A stretch of 39,778 nucleotides of DNA from Priestia aryabhattai B8W22 (GCF_000956595.1 NZ_JYOO01000042.1:1-39778), one strand, 5' to 3'; positions 1 to 7,866 are shown, counted from the first letter of the stretch. The notes: generated from the letters alone by a model not told the origin. Made by a program: numbers and translations.

Positions 1-6
1 TATATT

Positions 7-80
7 TGGAGCGGGTGATGAGAATCGAACTCACGACATCAGCTTGGAAGGCTGAGGTTTTACCACTAAACTACACCCGC
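7..80 (-). tRNA. tRNA-Gly (anticodon TCC)
   Basis: Cloverleaf on the minus strand with acceptor arms GCGGGTG/CACCCGC, T-loop GTTCGATTC and anticodon TCC. CCA is encoded (complement of 7-9). It is the last gene of the short Arg-Gly unit; any terminator lies outside the window. Confidence 0.95.
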
Positions 81-84
81 AATA

Positions 85-161
85 TGGCGCGCCCGAGAGG
101 AGTCGAACCCCTAACCTTTTGATCCGTAGTCAAACGCTCTATCCAATTGAGCTACGGGCGC
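85..161 (-). tRNA. tRNA-Arg (anticodon ACG)
   Basis: Acceptor GCGCCCG/CGGGCGC, anticodon loop CTACGGA giving ACG (normally edited to ICG), encoded CCA at 85-87. It is the first gene of the second tRNA unit, about 40 nt downstream of its own sigma-A promoter. Confidence 0.95.
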
Positions 162-201
162 TTCTTATGATGTTTACCGCCGTTGTTTTGGCGACTTTAT
201 T

Positions 202-230
202 ATAATATCATTTCTTTTTTCTTATGTCAA
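202..230 (-). promoter_or_regulatory. sigma-A promoter of the Arg-Gly tRNA unit
   Basis: Minus-strand TTGACA (225-230), 17-bp spacer, TATTAT (202-207), in the 89-bp gap between tRNA-Leu(GAG) and tRNA-Arg. Consensus -35 and optimal spacing. No convincing terminator separates it from the upstream tRNAs, so it probably boosts rather than isolates the two last genes. Confidence 0.8.
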
Positions 231-250
231 CACTTTTTGAAAAGTTTTTT

Positions 251-336
<86 letters not shown>

Positions 337-358
337 TAAATACATAAAATGAATAAGA

Positions 359-441
359 TGCGGGTGAAGGGACTTGAACCCCCACGTCGTAAAGACACTA
401 GATCCTAAGTCTAGCGCGTCTGCCAATTCCGCCACACCCGC
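359..441 (-). tRNA. tRNA-Leu (anticodon TAG)
   Basis: Class II tRNA, acceptor GCGGGTG/CACCCGC, anticodon loop CTTAGGA giving TAG. The three bases after the discriminator A are TCT, so CCA is not encoded and must be added by tRNA nucleotidyltransferase. It lies directly upstream of tRNA-Leu(GAG). Confidence 0.95.
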
Positions 442-453
442 AAGAAATGAAAA

Positions 454-526
454 TGAGCCATGAAGGACTCGAACCTTCGACCCTCTGATTAAAAGTCAGA
501 TGCTCTACCAACTGAGCTAATGGCTC
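454..526 (-). tRNA. tRNA-Lys (anticodon TTT)
   Basis: Acceptor GAGCCAT/ATGGCTC, anticodon stem-loop TCTGA-CTTTTAA-TCAGA giving TTT. CCA is not encoded: the discriminator A is followed by TTT. It is the second of the two CCA-less genes in this cluster. Confidence 0.95.
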
Positions 527-530
527 TTTA

Positions 531-605
531 TGGCTGGGCTAGCTGGATTCGAACCAACGCATGACGGAATCAAAATCCGTTGCCTTACCGCTTGGCGATA
601 GCCCA
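531..605 (-). tRNA. tRNA-Gln (anticodon TTG)
   Basis: Acceptor TGGGCTA/TAGCCCA, anticodon loop TTTTGAT giving TTG, encoded CCA at 531-533. The unusual U-A first acceptor pair is typical of bacterial tRNA-Gln. Confidence 0.95.
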
Positions 606-616
606 ATAATTTTAAA

Positions 617-692
617 TGGCGGTCCCGACGGGAATCGAACCCGCGATCTCCTGCGTGACAGGCAGGCATGTTAACCGCTACACCACGGGACC
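617..692 (-). tRNA. tRNA-Asp (anticodon GTC)
   Basis: Acceptor GGTCCCG/CGGGACC, anticodon stem-loop CCTGC-CTGTCAC-GCAGG giving GTC, encoded CCA at 617-619. A plus-strand reading frame crosses this gene and the next but is not a real gene. Confidence 0.95.
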
Positions 693-720
693 ATCCAAAA
701 TTATGTATAAAACAGTCAAA

Positions 721-796
721 TGGTGGAGGATGACGGGATCGAACCGCCGACCCCCTGCTTGTAAGGCAGGTGCTCTCCCAGCTGAGCTAATCCTCC
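721..796 (-). tRNA. tRNA-Val (anticodon TAC)
   Basis: Acceptor GGAGGAT/ATCCTCC, anticodon stem-loop CCTGC-CTTACAA-GCAGG giving TAC, encoded CCA at 721-723. As recalled, Val and Asp are extra relative to the B. subtilis trnS cluster at this locus. Confidence 0.95.
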
Positions 797-820
797 ACAG
801 AATATGTGAATAAAAATCAA

Positions 821-895
821 TGGTGACCCGTACGGGATTCGAACCCGTGTTACCGCCGTGAAAGGGCGGTGTCTTAACCGCTTGACCAACGGGCC
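821..895 (-). tRNA. tRNA-Glu (anticodon TTC)
   Basis: Acceptor GGCCCGT/ACGGGTC (one G-U pair), anticodon stem-loop CCGCC-CTTTCAC-GGCGG giving TTC, encoded CCA at 821-823. Confidence 0.95.
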
Positions 896-903
896 ATTAT
901 AAA

Positions 904-994
904 TGGCGGAGAAGGAGGGATTTGAACCCTCGCGCCGCTTACACGACCTACACCCTTAGCAGGGGCGCCTCTTCAGCCACTTGAGTACTTCTCC
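904..994 (-). tRNA. tRNA-Ser (anticodon GCT)
   Basis: Class II tRNA with a long variable arm, acceptor GGAGAAG/CTTCTCC, anticodon loop CTGCTAA giving GCT, encoded CCA at 904-906. Confidence 0.95.
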
Positions 995-997
995 ATA

Positions 998-1072
998 TGG
1001 CTCCACAGGTAGGACTCGAACCTACGACCGATCGGTTAACAGCCGATAGCTCTACCACTGAGCTACTGTGGA
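998..1072 (-). tRNA. tRNA-Asn (anticodon GTT)
   Basis: Acceptor TCCACAG/CTGTGGA, anticodon stem-loop ATCGG-CTGTTAA-CCGAT giving GTT, encoded CCA at 998-1000. It is the first gene of the nine-tRNA unit, about 24 nt downstream of the -10 element. Confidence 0.95.
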
Positions 1073-1095
1073 ATAATATTCATCAGACTTCTTAC

Positions 1096-1124
1096 ATTGT
1101 AATCGACATTATATGTAATGTCAA
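1096..1124 (-). promoter_or_regulatory. Main sigma-A promoter of the nine-tRNA operon
   Basis: TTGACA (1119-1124), 17-bp spacer, TACAAT (1096-1101), directly upstream of tRNA-Asn. A perfect 7-bp inverted repeat, gacatta-N4-taatgtc (1105-1122), covers the -35 and spacer; it could be an operator or chance. Confidence 0.85.
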
Positions 1125-1170
1125 TAAGTTTTTGTAATTTCTTTGCCGTTTATTTGAGACGGCTTTATTA

Positions 1171-1199
1171 ATTTATCATAATCAATCTATTTTAGTCAA
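1171..1199 (-). promoter_or_regulatory. Candidate second (upstream) tRNA promoter
   Basis: TTGACT (1194-1199) with a 17-bp spacer to ATAAAT (1171-1176), or 16 bp to GATAAA. It starts just past the sprT stop. Tandem promoters are common for stable RNA operons. Weaker -10 than the downstream promoter. Confidence 0.45.
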
Positions 1200-1206
1200 G
1201 CATCTT

Positions 1207-1656
1207 CTACATTTTTTTTAATTTACCTTTACACTTCCCACACACATATTTAACCGTGTTCACTTTTCTTTTTCGAACATATTTTTGCTCACACTGCATA
1301 CATACATATATGTGCTCTTTTTTCTTTCCATCACTTTCTTTTTTCAATGCCTGACAAAATCGGGGGGCGCCTACTTCTTTCATTAGGCTTTTAAAGTCTT
1401 GATCTCCATGCTTATACCCTTTCCCCTCAATATGCAAATGATAGTGACAGAGCTCATGCTTAATAATTTCTACTATTTCCTGTCTGCCATATTGTTCAAA
1501 GTATTTGTAGTTTACTTCTATATTAGATGTACGTAATAAATACCTTCCACCTGTCGTACGTAAACGAGAATTAAAAGTGGCTTCATGACGAAATGGTTTG
1601 TGAAACAGCTTCAATGAAATTTCTTCTACAAGTATTTGTAAATCCTTATCATTCAT
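1207..1656 (-). CDS. ydcK: SprT-like zinc metalloprotease family protein
   Basis: 149 aa. SprT-family protein with a zinc-protease HExxH motif (HELCH, about residue 70) in the central domain and a C-terminal zinc ribbon of two CxxC pairs (CMQC and CGKC). The family resembles the protease domain of eukaryotic Spartan; a bacterial substrate is not established. The ATG at 1656 is chosen because AGAGGAG lies 9 nt upstream and the encoded MNDKDL start fits the family; an upstream in-frame start at 1710 has no such site. Synteny with B. subtilis ydcK (next to cmpA, tex and trnS) supports the call. Confidence 0.88.
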   Translation of the reverse strand: MNDKDLQILVEEISLKLFHKPFRHEATFNSRLRTTGGRYLLRTSNIEVNYKYFEQYGRQEIVEIIKHELCHYHLHIEGKGYKHGDQDFKSLMKEVGAPRFCQALKKESDGKKKEHIYVCMQCEQKYVRKRKVNTVKYVCGKCKGKLKKM

Positions 1657-1765
1657 CTTATATACTCCTCTACTGTATGAAATCACCTGACTAGCTCTTT
1701 GGGCATACACTTCATTACATACTCACTATTTACCTTATCATAAATGAAAAGGAGTGATTGTCCTT

Positions 1766-1882
1766 ATGCCAATGTGGCTACAAAAACAAATGAGGCGCGC
1801 TTATTCTGAAAAAGACCGTGCACAAATAAAATTGCTCAATCAATGTTGGTTTTTTTATCAAAAAAATAACTCCGCTTCTTAA
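1766..1882 (+). CDS. cmpA: CmpA, cortex morphogenetic protein A (small ORF)
   Basis: 38-aa protein beginning MPMWLQKQMRRAYSEKD and containing LLNQCWFFYQ. It matches, from memory, B. subtilis CmpA (37 aa), which couples coat and cortex assembly in spores by helping ClpXP remove defective SpoIVA. It is preceded by AAAGGAGTGAT and sits between sprT and tex on the opposite strand, as in B. subtilis. A CATACACT sequence at 1704-1711 resembles a sigma-E -10 element, but a matching -35 is weak. It is short enough to be missed by automatic annotation. The conserved sequence and synteny make the call good despite the length. Confidence 0.85.
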   Translation: MPMWLQKQMRRAYSEKDRAQIKLLNQCWFFYQKNNSAS

Positions 1883-1900
1883 ATCACTTCTTTTTACAAA

Positions 1901-1939
1901 TAAAATTGCCTTTTCAGAAAATCTGAAAAGGCAATTTTA
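1901..1939. terminator. Bidirectional terminator between cmpA and tex
   Basis: Perfect 17-bp inverted repeat (1901-1917 and 1923-1939) around a 5-nt loop, with A/T-rich flanks on both sides. It serves the convergent cmpA (plus) and tex (minus); the tex stop codon abuts it at 1940. Confidence 0.88.
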
Positions 1940-4114
1940 TTATTGATGAGGTGGAATCATCGTCAGTGCGACTCTTCCTTTTTTCATATCTACGTCTTCT
2001 ACCCACACATTCACCAAATCTCCTACTGAAACGACATCGAGGGGGTGCTTAACGTACCGATTCGTTAATTTAGAAATATGGACTAGACCGTCTTGCTTAA
2101 CTCCTATATCGATGAACGCTCCGAAGTCTACGACGTTTCGCACCGTGCCTTCAAGCTGAATACCTTTTGCTAGATCCTCTAGCTTCAAAATATCCTGACG
2201 GAGCAAAGGTTTTGGCAGTTCGTCACGGGGATCTCTTTCCGGTCTTACGAGCGCTTCTATAATATCTTTTAAAGTAAGCTCCCCTATGCTTAATTCTTCT
2301 GATATTTCGGGTAAAGAAATATGTTTTAATGCTTCTTTTACTTTCTCCGTTCCAAGCTCAGTCTCTTTCACTTCCGCTTTCTTTAAAAGCTTTTTAACGT
2401 CTCCATATGTTTCAGGATGGATACCCGTTCTGTCTAAAGGTTCTTCACCTTCTATAATACGTAAAAACCCAATACACTGCTCATACGTTTTAGCACCTAG
2501 ACGCGGAATTTTCTTCAACTGTTTTCGGTTAGAGAATTTCCCGTTTTCATCCCGATATTTTACAATGTTTTGAGCAACTGTCTTATTTAGACCAGCAACG
2601 TATTGTAGAAGCGAAGCAGAAGCCGTGTTTGCATTTACTCCTACCTGATTTACTACTGTCTCTACAATAAAAGTCAGTGAATCATTTAATTGCTTTTGAG
2701 ACACATCATGCTGATACTGCCCTACCCCTACCGACTTAGGATCAATTTTCACAAGTTCAGCCAGCGGATCTTGCAGCCTTCTGGCAATCGATACAGCGCT
2801 TCGCTCTTCTACTTGAAAATCAGGAAATTCTTCTCTAGCAACATCAGAAGCCGAATATACGCTTGCTCCCGCTTCATTCACAATCAAATAATAAACTGGG
2901 TTTTCAATTTCTTTAAGAACATCCGCTACAAATTGCTCCGTTTCGCGAGATGCCGTTCCGTTTCCAATTGCCACTACTTCAATAGGATATTCAGCGAACA
3001 TTTTCTTTAATTTAGTTTGCGCTTCAGCTGCTTTTCTCACAGGAGGATGTGGATAAATAACATCAATTTTTAATACCTTGCCTGTTTCATCTACTACAGC
3101 TAATTTGCAGCCTGTTCGAAAAGCTGGATCTACTCCTAATACCACTTTTCCTTTCAATGGAGGCTGGAGAAGAAGCTTTCGTAAGTTTTCAGAGAAGATG
3201 TGAATAGCTCTTTCTTCCGCTTTTTCTGATAGCTCTTTACGGATTTCACGTTCAATAGATGGTTCTATTAAGCGTTTATAGGCATCTTCTATAGCTGAGA
3301 TGATATGACCTTCAGCTGAAGAATCCCTTTTCTTGATTACTTCTTTATGTAAATATGAAAGAATACGATCTGTAGGCGCATCAATACTCACTTTTAAAAT
3401 ACCGTCTTTTTCTCCTCTATTCATAGCTAAAATACGATGAGGAACGATTCGTTTTACCGCTTCTGTATACTCATAGTACATTTCATAGATATTTTTTTCA
3501 TCTTTTTCCCGATCTTTGACTGAAGTAACAATTATGCCATCTTTTACAGTGGTCGCACGAATCCATTGACGGTAAGATGCTTCGTCAGAAATTTGTTCCG
3601 CTACAATGTCTAGGGCTCCCTGAATAGCTTCGTCAGAAGATTGAACTCCTGATTCTTCATTTATGTATGTTTGCGCTTCATTCTTCACTTCAGAACGCGG
3701 AAAGCTTAGTAGCCACTGTGCTAATGGTTCAAGACCTTTTTCTTTTGCTACAGTTGCTTTTGTACGTCGTTTTTGCTTAAAAGGGCGGTATAAATCTTCT
3801 ACCTGCTGCAATTTCTTCGCTTGATGAATTTGAGCAGCCAGTTCCTCAGTTAATTTCCCTTGCTCTTCAATTAATCGACGAACTTCCTCTTTACGCTCCT
3901 CTAAATTCATTAAGTAGTTCCAGGAATCTAAAATATTCCGGATTTGGACTTCATCCAAAGCACCAGTTTGTTCTTTTCTATATCGAGCAATAAAGGGAAC
4001 TGTATTACCATCTTCTACTAAAGCAATTACGTTTTGTACTTGCTTTTGTGAAATCTCTACCTCTTTACTTACACGTTGGACAATTTGATTATCTAATTTC
4101 GTTGCAACAGACAC
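1940..4114 (-). CDS. tex: Tex-family RNA-binding transcription accessory protein
   Basis: 724 aa, typical Tex length. N-terminal helical domain (1 to about 190), YqgF/RuvC-like fold around 320-450 (VLGVDPAFRTGCKLAVV), helix-hairpin-helix repeats near 490-560, and a C-terminal S1 RNA-binding domain (about 645-715, GTVRNVVDFGAFIDIG). Tex binds nucleic acid and is implicated in transcription and RNA surveillance; it is cytoplasmic. It starts with GTG after TAGGAGG at 7-nt spacing. It lies downstream of rsbX, as B. subtilis ydcI does, separated by a hairpin at 4155-4185, so it may be partly read from the sigma-B operon. Confidence 0.95.
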   Translation of the reverse strand: MSVATKLDNQIVQRVSKEVEISQKQVQNVIALVEDGNTVPFIARYRKEQTGALDEVQIRNILDSWNYLMNLEERKEEVRRLIEEQGKLTEELAAQIHQAKKLQQVEDLYRPFKQKRRTKATVAKEKGLEPLAQWLLSFPRSEVKNEAQTYINEESGVQSSDEAIQGALDIVAEQISDEASYRQWIRATTVKDGIIVTSVKDREKDEKNIYEMYYEYTEAVKRIVPHRILAMNRGEKDGILKVSIDAPTDRILSYLHKEVIKKRDSSAEGHIISAIEDAYKRLIEPSIEREIRKELSEKAEERAIHIFSENLRKLLLQPPLKGKVVLGVDPAFRTGCKLAVVDETGKVLKIDVIYPHPPVRKAAEAQTKLKKMFAEYPIEVVAIGNGTASRETEQFVADVLKEIENPVYYLIVNEAGASVYSASDVAREEFPDFQVEERSAVSIARRLQDPLAELVKIDPKSVGVGQYQHDVSQKQLNDSLTFIVETVVNQVGVNANTASASLLQYVAGLNKTVAQNIVKYRDENGKFSNRKQLKKIPRLGAKTYEQCIGFLRIIEGEEPLDRTGIHPETYGDVKKLLKKAEVKETELGTEKVKEALKHISLPEISEELSIGELTLKDIIEALVRPERDPRDELPKPLLRQDILKLEDLAKGIQLEGTVRNVVDFGAFIDIGVKQDGLVHISKLTNRYVKHPLDVVSVGDLVNVWVEDVDMKKGRVALTMIPPHQ

Positions 4115-4154
4115 AGCTTATCCTCCTACCTAAATGAAACTTTGTCTCTATTGT

Positions 4155-4185
4155 AACAAAACTCACATGCAATAACACATGTGAG
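4155..4185 (-). terminator. Terminator after rsbX
   Basis: CTCACATG (plus 4162-4169) pairs with CATGTGAG (4178-4185). On the minus strand it is followed by GTTTTGTT, a short imperfect U-tract, so termination may be partial. Confidence 0.6.
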
Positions 4186-4198
4186 CTAAAAAGAAAGG

Positions 4199-4807
4199 CT
4201 ATGCAGTTGGAAGATGACCAGCGATATACGTAATATCGTCATTATGAGAGCGAATTGCTGCCTGTAGCCGTGTCGACAATTGATCTACATTCATCGAGTT
4301 AGCAAAAACAGATTTAATCTCTTTTAATTCTAAGCCATCTGTATGAATCAAAAATTTAGAACCGGAGTCATACGGGAAGGTTTGGGTGCGGAACTTTTGA
4401 ATTTTCCCTGATAAAAAACCTTGAATTGGCAGAGGGTACGTTAATTTCCCCTCCGGAGAATACAGATAAAAGCGGATATTACCTACATTTGTGTAATGAA
4501 ATTCGTTATGTTTTTTATCAATTTTCAAAATAGCTACTGCCGCACCTCTTGTGTGTCGAGTAGCTTTGTTGCACTTAGAAATGATCTCATCCACATCCAG
4601 ATGATGATGAGCTTTCGCTACATCCGTAACAGCTACAGAAGCGGCTCTCGCTTGTTCACCGCTTCCTAATCCATCTGCCACTGCACACAGAAAATAGTCA
4701 TCCGTTTCTTTGACATAGTAACTATCTCCACAACACACGTTCCCCTGCTTTGGTTCTTGATATATATGAGTTTGAATCGACTTTGTATTAGGGTCTACTG
4801 TCATCAC
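4199..4807 (-). CDS. rsbX: RsbX, PP2C-type phosphatase of the stressosome
   Basis: 202 aa. PP2C-like Ser/Thr phosphatase with metal-ligand segments CGDSYYV near residue 22 and AVADGLGSG near 40. In the family it dephosphorylates RsbS and RsbR to reset the sigma-B cascade. Last gene of the sigB operon. The start may be GTG at 4807 (8 nt after CGGAG) or ATG at 4804, which overlaps the sigB stop (TGATG); both imply translational coupling. Confirmed by its place right after sigB. Confidence 0.93.
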   Translation of the reverse strand: MMTVDPNTKSIQTHIYQEPKQGNVCCGDSYYVKETDDYFLCAVADGLGSGEQARAASVAVTDVAKAHHHLDVDEIISKCNKATRHTRGAAVAILKIDKKHNEFHYTNVGNIRFYLYSPEGKLTYPLPIQGFLSGKIQKFRTQTFPYDSGSKFLIHTDGLELKEIKSVFANSMNVDQLSTRLQAAIRSHNDDITYIAGHLPTA

Positions 4808-5598
4808 GACATATACTCCGAATCGTTAGAATCTGAGCGAGCTGCAGTCCTTAGCTTATCAAGAGCTCTTCTTTGCAGTCGAGATACATGCATTTGAGAA
4901 ATCCCTAGCTTCTCACCGGCATCTTTTTGACTCAGATTTTCAATAAATGTATAGCGAATTACTTCTTTTTCTCTATCGCTTAATACATGAAGAATCTTTT
5001 CTAACACTAAGCGCTGATCAGTTTTCTCATAACCCGACTCTTGTTCACCTACTAAATCAAGGATTGTAACAGTACTTCCATCAGAGTCTGCTTCAATGGA
5101 ATGATCAACAGACAACGCTTGATAACTTTGCCCCATCTCCATCGTTTCTAAAATTTCTTCCTCTGTCACTCCGATATGATCAGCAATTTCTTTTACTTGA
5201 GGAGATCGCTGTAAACGGGTTGTTAGCTCTTCGACAGCTGCTTTAATTTTAGGACCTAATTCTTTGATGCGGCGCGGTACGTGAACACTCCACGTTTTAT
5301 CGCGTAAAAATCGCTTAATCTCTCCAATGATTGTAGGAACAGCAAACGATTCAAAGCTTCTTCCAAATGAAGCATCATACCTTCTAATAGCTCCTAACAG
5401 TCCTAGCATCCCTACCTGCACAATATCTTCATGTAAGCTTCTGCCTTTTGAATAACGACGTGCAATAGATTCAACAAGGTTCTTGTAATGTACTACTAGA
5501 TCACTTTGTGCTTCTTCATCCTGCGTCTTTTGAAAGCGCTCAATTCGTTCCTGAACCTGTTCTTTAGTTAATTTCATAGGTTGAGACTGTGTTTTCAT
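4804..5598 (-). CDS. sigB: RNA polymerase sigma factor SigB
   Basis: 264 aa general-stress sigma factor. Region 2 (about 30-115) includes the conserved GEIKRFLRDKTWSVHVPRR segment, region 3 follows, and region 4 carries the helix-turn-helix GISQMHVSRLQRRALDKL. The ATG at 5598 is chosen because AGGTGGAG precedes it; this start overlaps the end of rsbW by 35 bp, as in B. subtilis. It directs RNA polymerase to GTTTAA/GGGTAT promoters, one of which lies upstream of rsbV in the same operon (autoregulation). RsbW is its anti-sigma factor. Confidence 0.97.
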   Translation of the reverse strand: MKTQSQPMKLTKEQVQERIERFQKTQDEEAQSDLVVHYKNLVESIARRYSKGRSLHEDIVQVGMLGLLGAIRRYDASFGRSFESFAVPTIIGEIKRFLRDKTWSVHVPRRIKELGPKIKAAVEELTTRLQRSPQVKEIADHIGVTEEEILETMEMGQSYQALSVDHSIEADSDGSTVTILDLVGEQESGYEKTDQRLVLEKILHVLSDREKEVIRYTFIENLSQKDAGEKLGISQMHVSRLQRRALDKLRTAARSDSNDSEYMS

Positions 5599-6049
5599 CA
5601 CTCTCCACCTGCTCTCTTTGCACATACTTAGTCATCATTAGCGTTACACCTTTTGAATTGACCATTTTCACTTCGTCCATTAGTGTTTCAATTAAATATA
5701 AACCAAGTCCACCTTCAGGAAGAAATTCAACTTCTTTTGATGTTTCATAAGGTCCTATATGTTCCTTAAGCTCTTCAAAATTAAAGCTTTCACCTTTATC
5801 GACCACCATGATTTCTAAACGGTCATCAAATAAACCAAAACCTACTCTCACTTCACCATTTTCTTCACTCTTGTAAGCATGCTGTACGGCATTTGTACAT
5901 GCCTCACTCACGGCAATTTTCATATCTTCAATTTCATCATAAGAAAAACCCATCCGGTTCGCTACACCAGACAGCGTCAGTCGAATAATTGCTACGTAGT
6001 CTGGCTTAGCAGGAATCTTCATCTCAACAAAGTCATAAGGCTGTTTCAT
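5564..6049 (-). CDS. rsbW: RsbW, anti-sigma-B factor and serine kinase
   Basis: 161 aa GHKL-fold protein. N-box residues EACTNAVQHAY, G1 box VDKGESF and GGLGLYLI are visible. It sequesters SigB and phosphorylates the antagonist RsbV. The start codon overlaps the rsbV stop (ATGA, 4 bp), a classic coupling that keeps the partners stoichiometric. The N-terminal MKQPYDFVEMKIPAKPDYV is family-typical. Confidence 0.97.
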   Translation of the reverse strand: MKQPYDFVEMKIPAKPDYVAIIRLTLSGVANRMGFSYDEIEDMKIAVSEACTNAVQHAYKSEENGEVRVGFGLFDDRLEIMVVDKGESFNFEELKEHIGPYETSKEVEFLPEGGLGLYLIETLMDEVKMVNSKGVTLMMTKYVQREQVESDENTVSTYEIN

Positions 6050-6378
6050 TTTACGCCACCTTCTACTTGTGAATTCACGTTTAAAATGTCTGTGAGGCCC
6101 GTAATATCAAATAAGCGCTTGATGCGCTCTGATACACCAACAAATTTCAAAGAACCGTTATTTTTCTTATTGGCTTTTAACAATGCAATAAATACACCTA
6201 GTCCTGTACTATCCATGTATGATACATCGGTTAAATCGACTATAATTTCCGGTTCAGTATGTTCAGTAATTTCCATGAACTTTTCTTTTAGCTTAGGTGC
6301 TGTATATGCGTCAATCTCTCCAGCCAGCTTAATACGATATGCTTGACCGTCCTTTTGTATATCTATTTTTAAATTCAT
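6046..6378 (-). CDS. rsbV: RsbV, anti-anti-sigma factor (STAS)
   Basis: 110 aa STAS-domain protein. The phosphorylation loop DVSYMDSTGLGVF is intact, with Ser57 as the RsbW target. Dephosphorylated RsbV (by RsbU) binds RsbW and frees SigB. First gene after the internal sigma-B promoter, so rsbV-rsbW-sigB-rsbX are amplified on stress. SD GAGGGGG sits rather far (about 12 nt) from the ATG. Confidence 0.97.
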   Translation of the reverse strand: MNLKIDIQKDGQAYRIKLAGEIDAYTAPKLKEKFMEITEHTEPEIIVDLTDVSYMDSTGLGVFIALLKANKKNNGSLKFVGVSERIKRLFDITGLTDILNVNSQVEGGVK

Positions 6379-6418
6379 CGTATTAGTAGACCCCCTCTAA
6401 TTTTGTGCTATATTTTCT

Positions 6419-6443
6419 GTACCCTTATTTAGAATACTTAAAC
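6419..6443 (-). promoter_or_regulatory. Sigma-B promoter of rsbV-rsbW-sigB-rsbX
   Basis: GTTTAA (6438-6443), 13-bp spacer, GGGTAC (6419-6424), matching the sigma-B consensus GTTTAA-N12-14-GGGTAT except in the last base. The -35 overlaps the stop codon of rsbU. The predicted RNA start is about 30 nt upstream of the rsbV ATG. Confidence 0.93.
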
Positions 6444-7448
6444 TAAACTCTTCAAAATAATCAATGTAAAGTCATCCCTCAATTGAAAATGCTGTAATTT
6501 CTCCAGCTCTTTATATACAGATTCTACAATTTCTTGAGGAGACAAATGCATGTATTTTCGAATTAATTTTATGATGTCCAATCTTTCGATAAATCCTTCT
6601 TCAGTTCTGCATTCTGTTACACCATCTGTTAATAGAACAATCATATCGTCTTTTGAAAGCTGCTGCTCGTACTGAAGATATTTCACATGACGATCGACTC
6701 CTAGCACGAGTCCTTTTGCTTCCAAATCTTCAAATGAATCAGCTTTAGCATCATAATAAAAGCCTGGCTCATGCCCTGCAGATGCGTAATCAAATAAGTT
6801 TGTCTCGGGATTATAGCTTCCGTAGAACATCGTAATAAACATACTTGGATCTACGTTTCGCTCTACAATATTATTCAAGTTCTCTAATACGTAACTTGGA
6901 TTTTTTCTTGAGTCCGGTAAGCTGTCCATTGCATACTTGATCATAGACATACACATTGCAGCTGGAATTCCTTTTCCGATCACATCGGCAATGGCAATAC
7001 TTAACCCACCGTGCTCTTCTTCTACAAAGTGAAAATAATCTCCGTTCATCTGTTTAGCGGGTACACTAATAGCGCCAATTTCTAAGGTTGAACTAGCCGG
7101 AACCTTTGTCCCCAACAGCGTCTGCTGGACGTTAGCGGCAACTTCAATTTCAGAACGAAGTTCCCGCTGCTTATTTTTTAATGTTTGGTGCTCACGAAGA
7201 GCAAGACCGTAGCTGATCATTACTTCAAGTAAAAAGTCTAGAGAATGCAGCACTTTTTCTGGAATATCAGAATAAATTTCTTCAATCACTTCTTTATGAA
7301 TGCTCACAATATCTTCTGGCGATATTTCATTCTCTAAAGATTTTCTACTTAGTTTTTGTCCTTGATACAAAATTTGTTCATTTTGTGTTTGGATATAGTT
7401 CCCCAAAATATCTTTGTATAAATCTCTCATCTCTTTATCAAAAGACAT
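6438..7448 (-). CDS. rsbU: RsbU, PP2C phosphatase activated by RsbT
   Basis: 336 aa, matching the 335-aa B. subtilis protein. The N-terminal helical domain (about 1-85) is the RsbT-binding dimer region, followed by a linker helix and a PP2C/SpoIIE-type domain (about 120-336) with metal-binding motifs GDYF and IADVIGKG and a late DDFTLI. It dephosphorylates RsbV-P in response to environmental stress. ATG preceded by GGAGG. It follows rsbT by 13 bp. Confidence 0.96.
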   Translation of the reverse strand: MSFDKEMRDLYKDILGNYIQTQNEQILYQGQKLSRKSLENEISPEDIVSIHKEVIEEIYSDIPEKVLHSLDFLLEVMISYGLALREHQTLKNKQRELRSEIEVAANVQQTLLGTKVPASSTLEIGAISVPAKQMNGDYFHFVEEEHGGLSIAIADVIGKGIPAAMCMSMIKYAMDSLPDSRKNPSYVLENLNNIVERNVDPSMFITMFYGSYNPETNLFDYASAGHEPGFYYDAKADSFEDLEAKGLVLGVDRHVKYLQYEQQLSKDDMIVLLTDGVTECRTEEGFIERLDIIKLIRKYMHLSPQEIVESVYKELEKLQHFQLRDDFTLIILKSLV

Positions 7449-7461
7449 TATCTATTTCCTC

Positions 7462-7863
7462 CTACCGGAGCCACTTAACTGCTTTAATCTCAGTACCTTC
7501 TCCGACATTTGTTTCGATGTCAAACTCATCCATCAATCGTTTTACCCCAGGAAGCCCAGCTCCTAGCCCACCCGATGTTGAGTATCCATCTTCCATTACT
7601 TTGCGAACGTCGGGGATACCTGGCCCTTCATCTGTTGCTACGACAAGAAGACCGTTTTTTCCTCCACGATTTAATTTCTCAATATAGATTTGACCCTTAC
7701 CCGCATATAGGTAAATATTACGAGCTAATTCAGAAATGGCGGTTGTAATACGAGCTTGGTCAACTGTTCCAAACCCTAGCTCTTTCGACACATTTCTACC
7801 TAATTGGCGTGCCGCTACGATGTCCCATTCTGTTACGATTTTTACGCTGGATTGGAATTCCAT
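7462..7863 (-). CDS. rsbT: RsbT, stressosome switch kinase
   Basis: 133 aa GHKL kinase, family-length. N-box SELARNIYLYA, G1 box TDEGPGIPD and G2-like GGLGAGLPGVKRLMD are all present. It phosphorylates RsbS and RsbR, leaves the stressosome and activates RsbU. Only 3 bp separate it from rsbS. Confidence 0.97.
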   Translation of the reverse strand: MEFQSSVKIVTEWDIVAARQLGRNVSKELGFGTVDQARITTAISELARNIYLYAGKGQIYIEKLNRGGKNGLLVVATDEGPGIPDVRKVMEDGYSTSGGLGAGLPGVKRLMDEFDIETNVGEGTEIKAVKWLR

Positions 7864-7866
7864 ATA

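Noticed and set aside
616-813. 65-codon plus-strand reading frame
   Set aside because: It lies across tRNA-Asp and tRNA-Val on the other strand; the peptide is the translation of tRNA sequence.
2286-3010. Two plus-strand reading frames inside tex
   Set aside because: Antisense to a well-conserved gene, low-complexity peptides, no SD, no family resemblance.
5879-6346. 155-codon plus-strand frame over rsbW and rsbV
   Set aside because: Antisense to two intact conserved genes, no SD, no recognisable domain.
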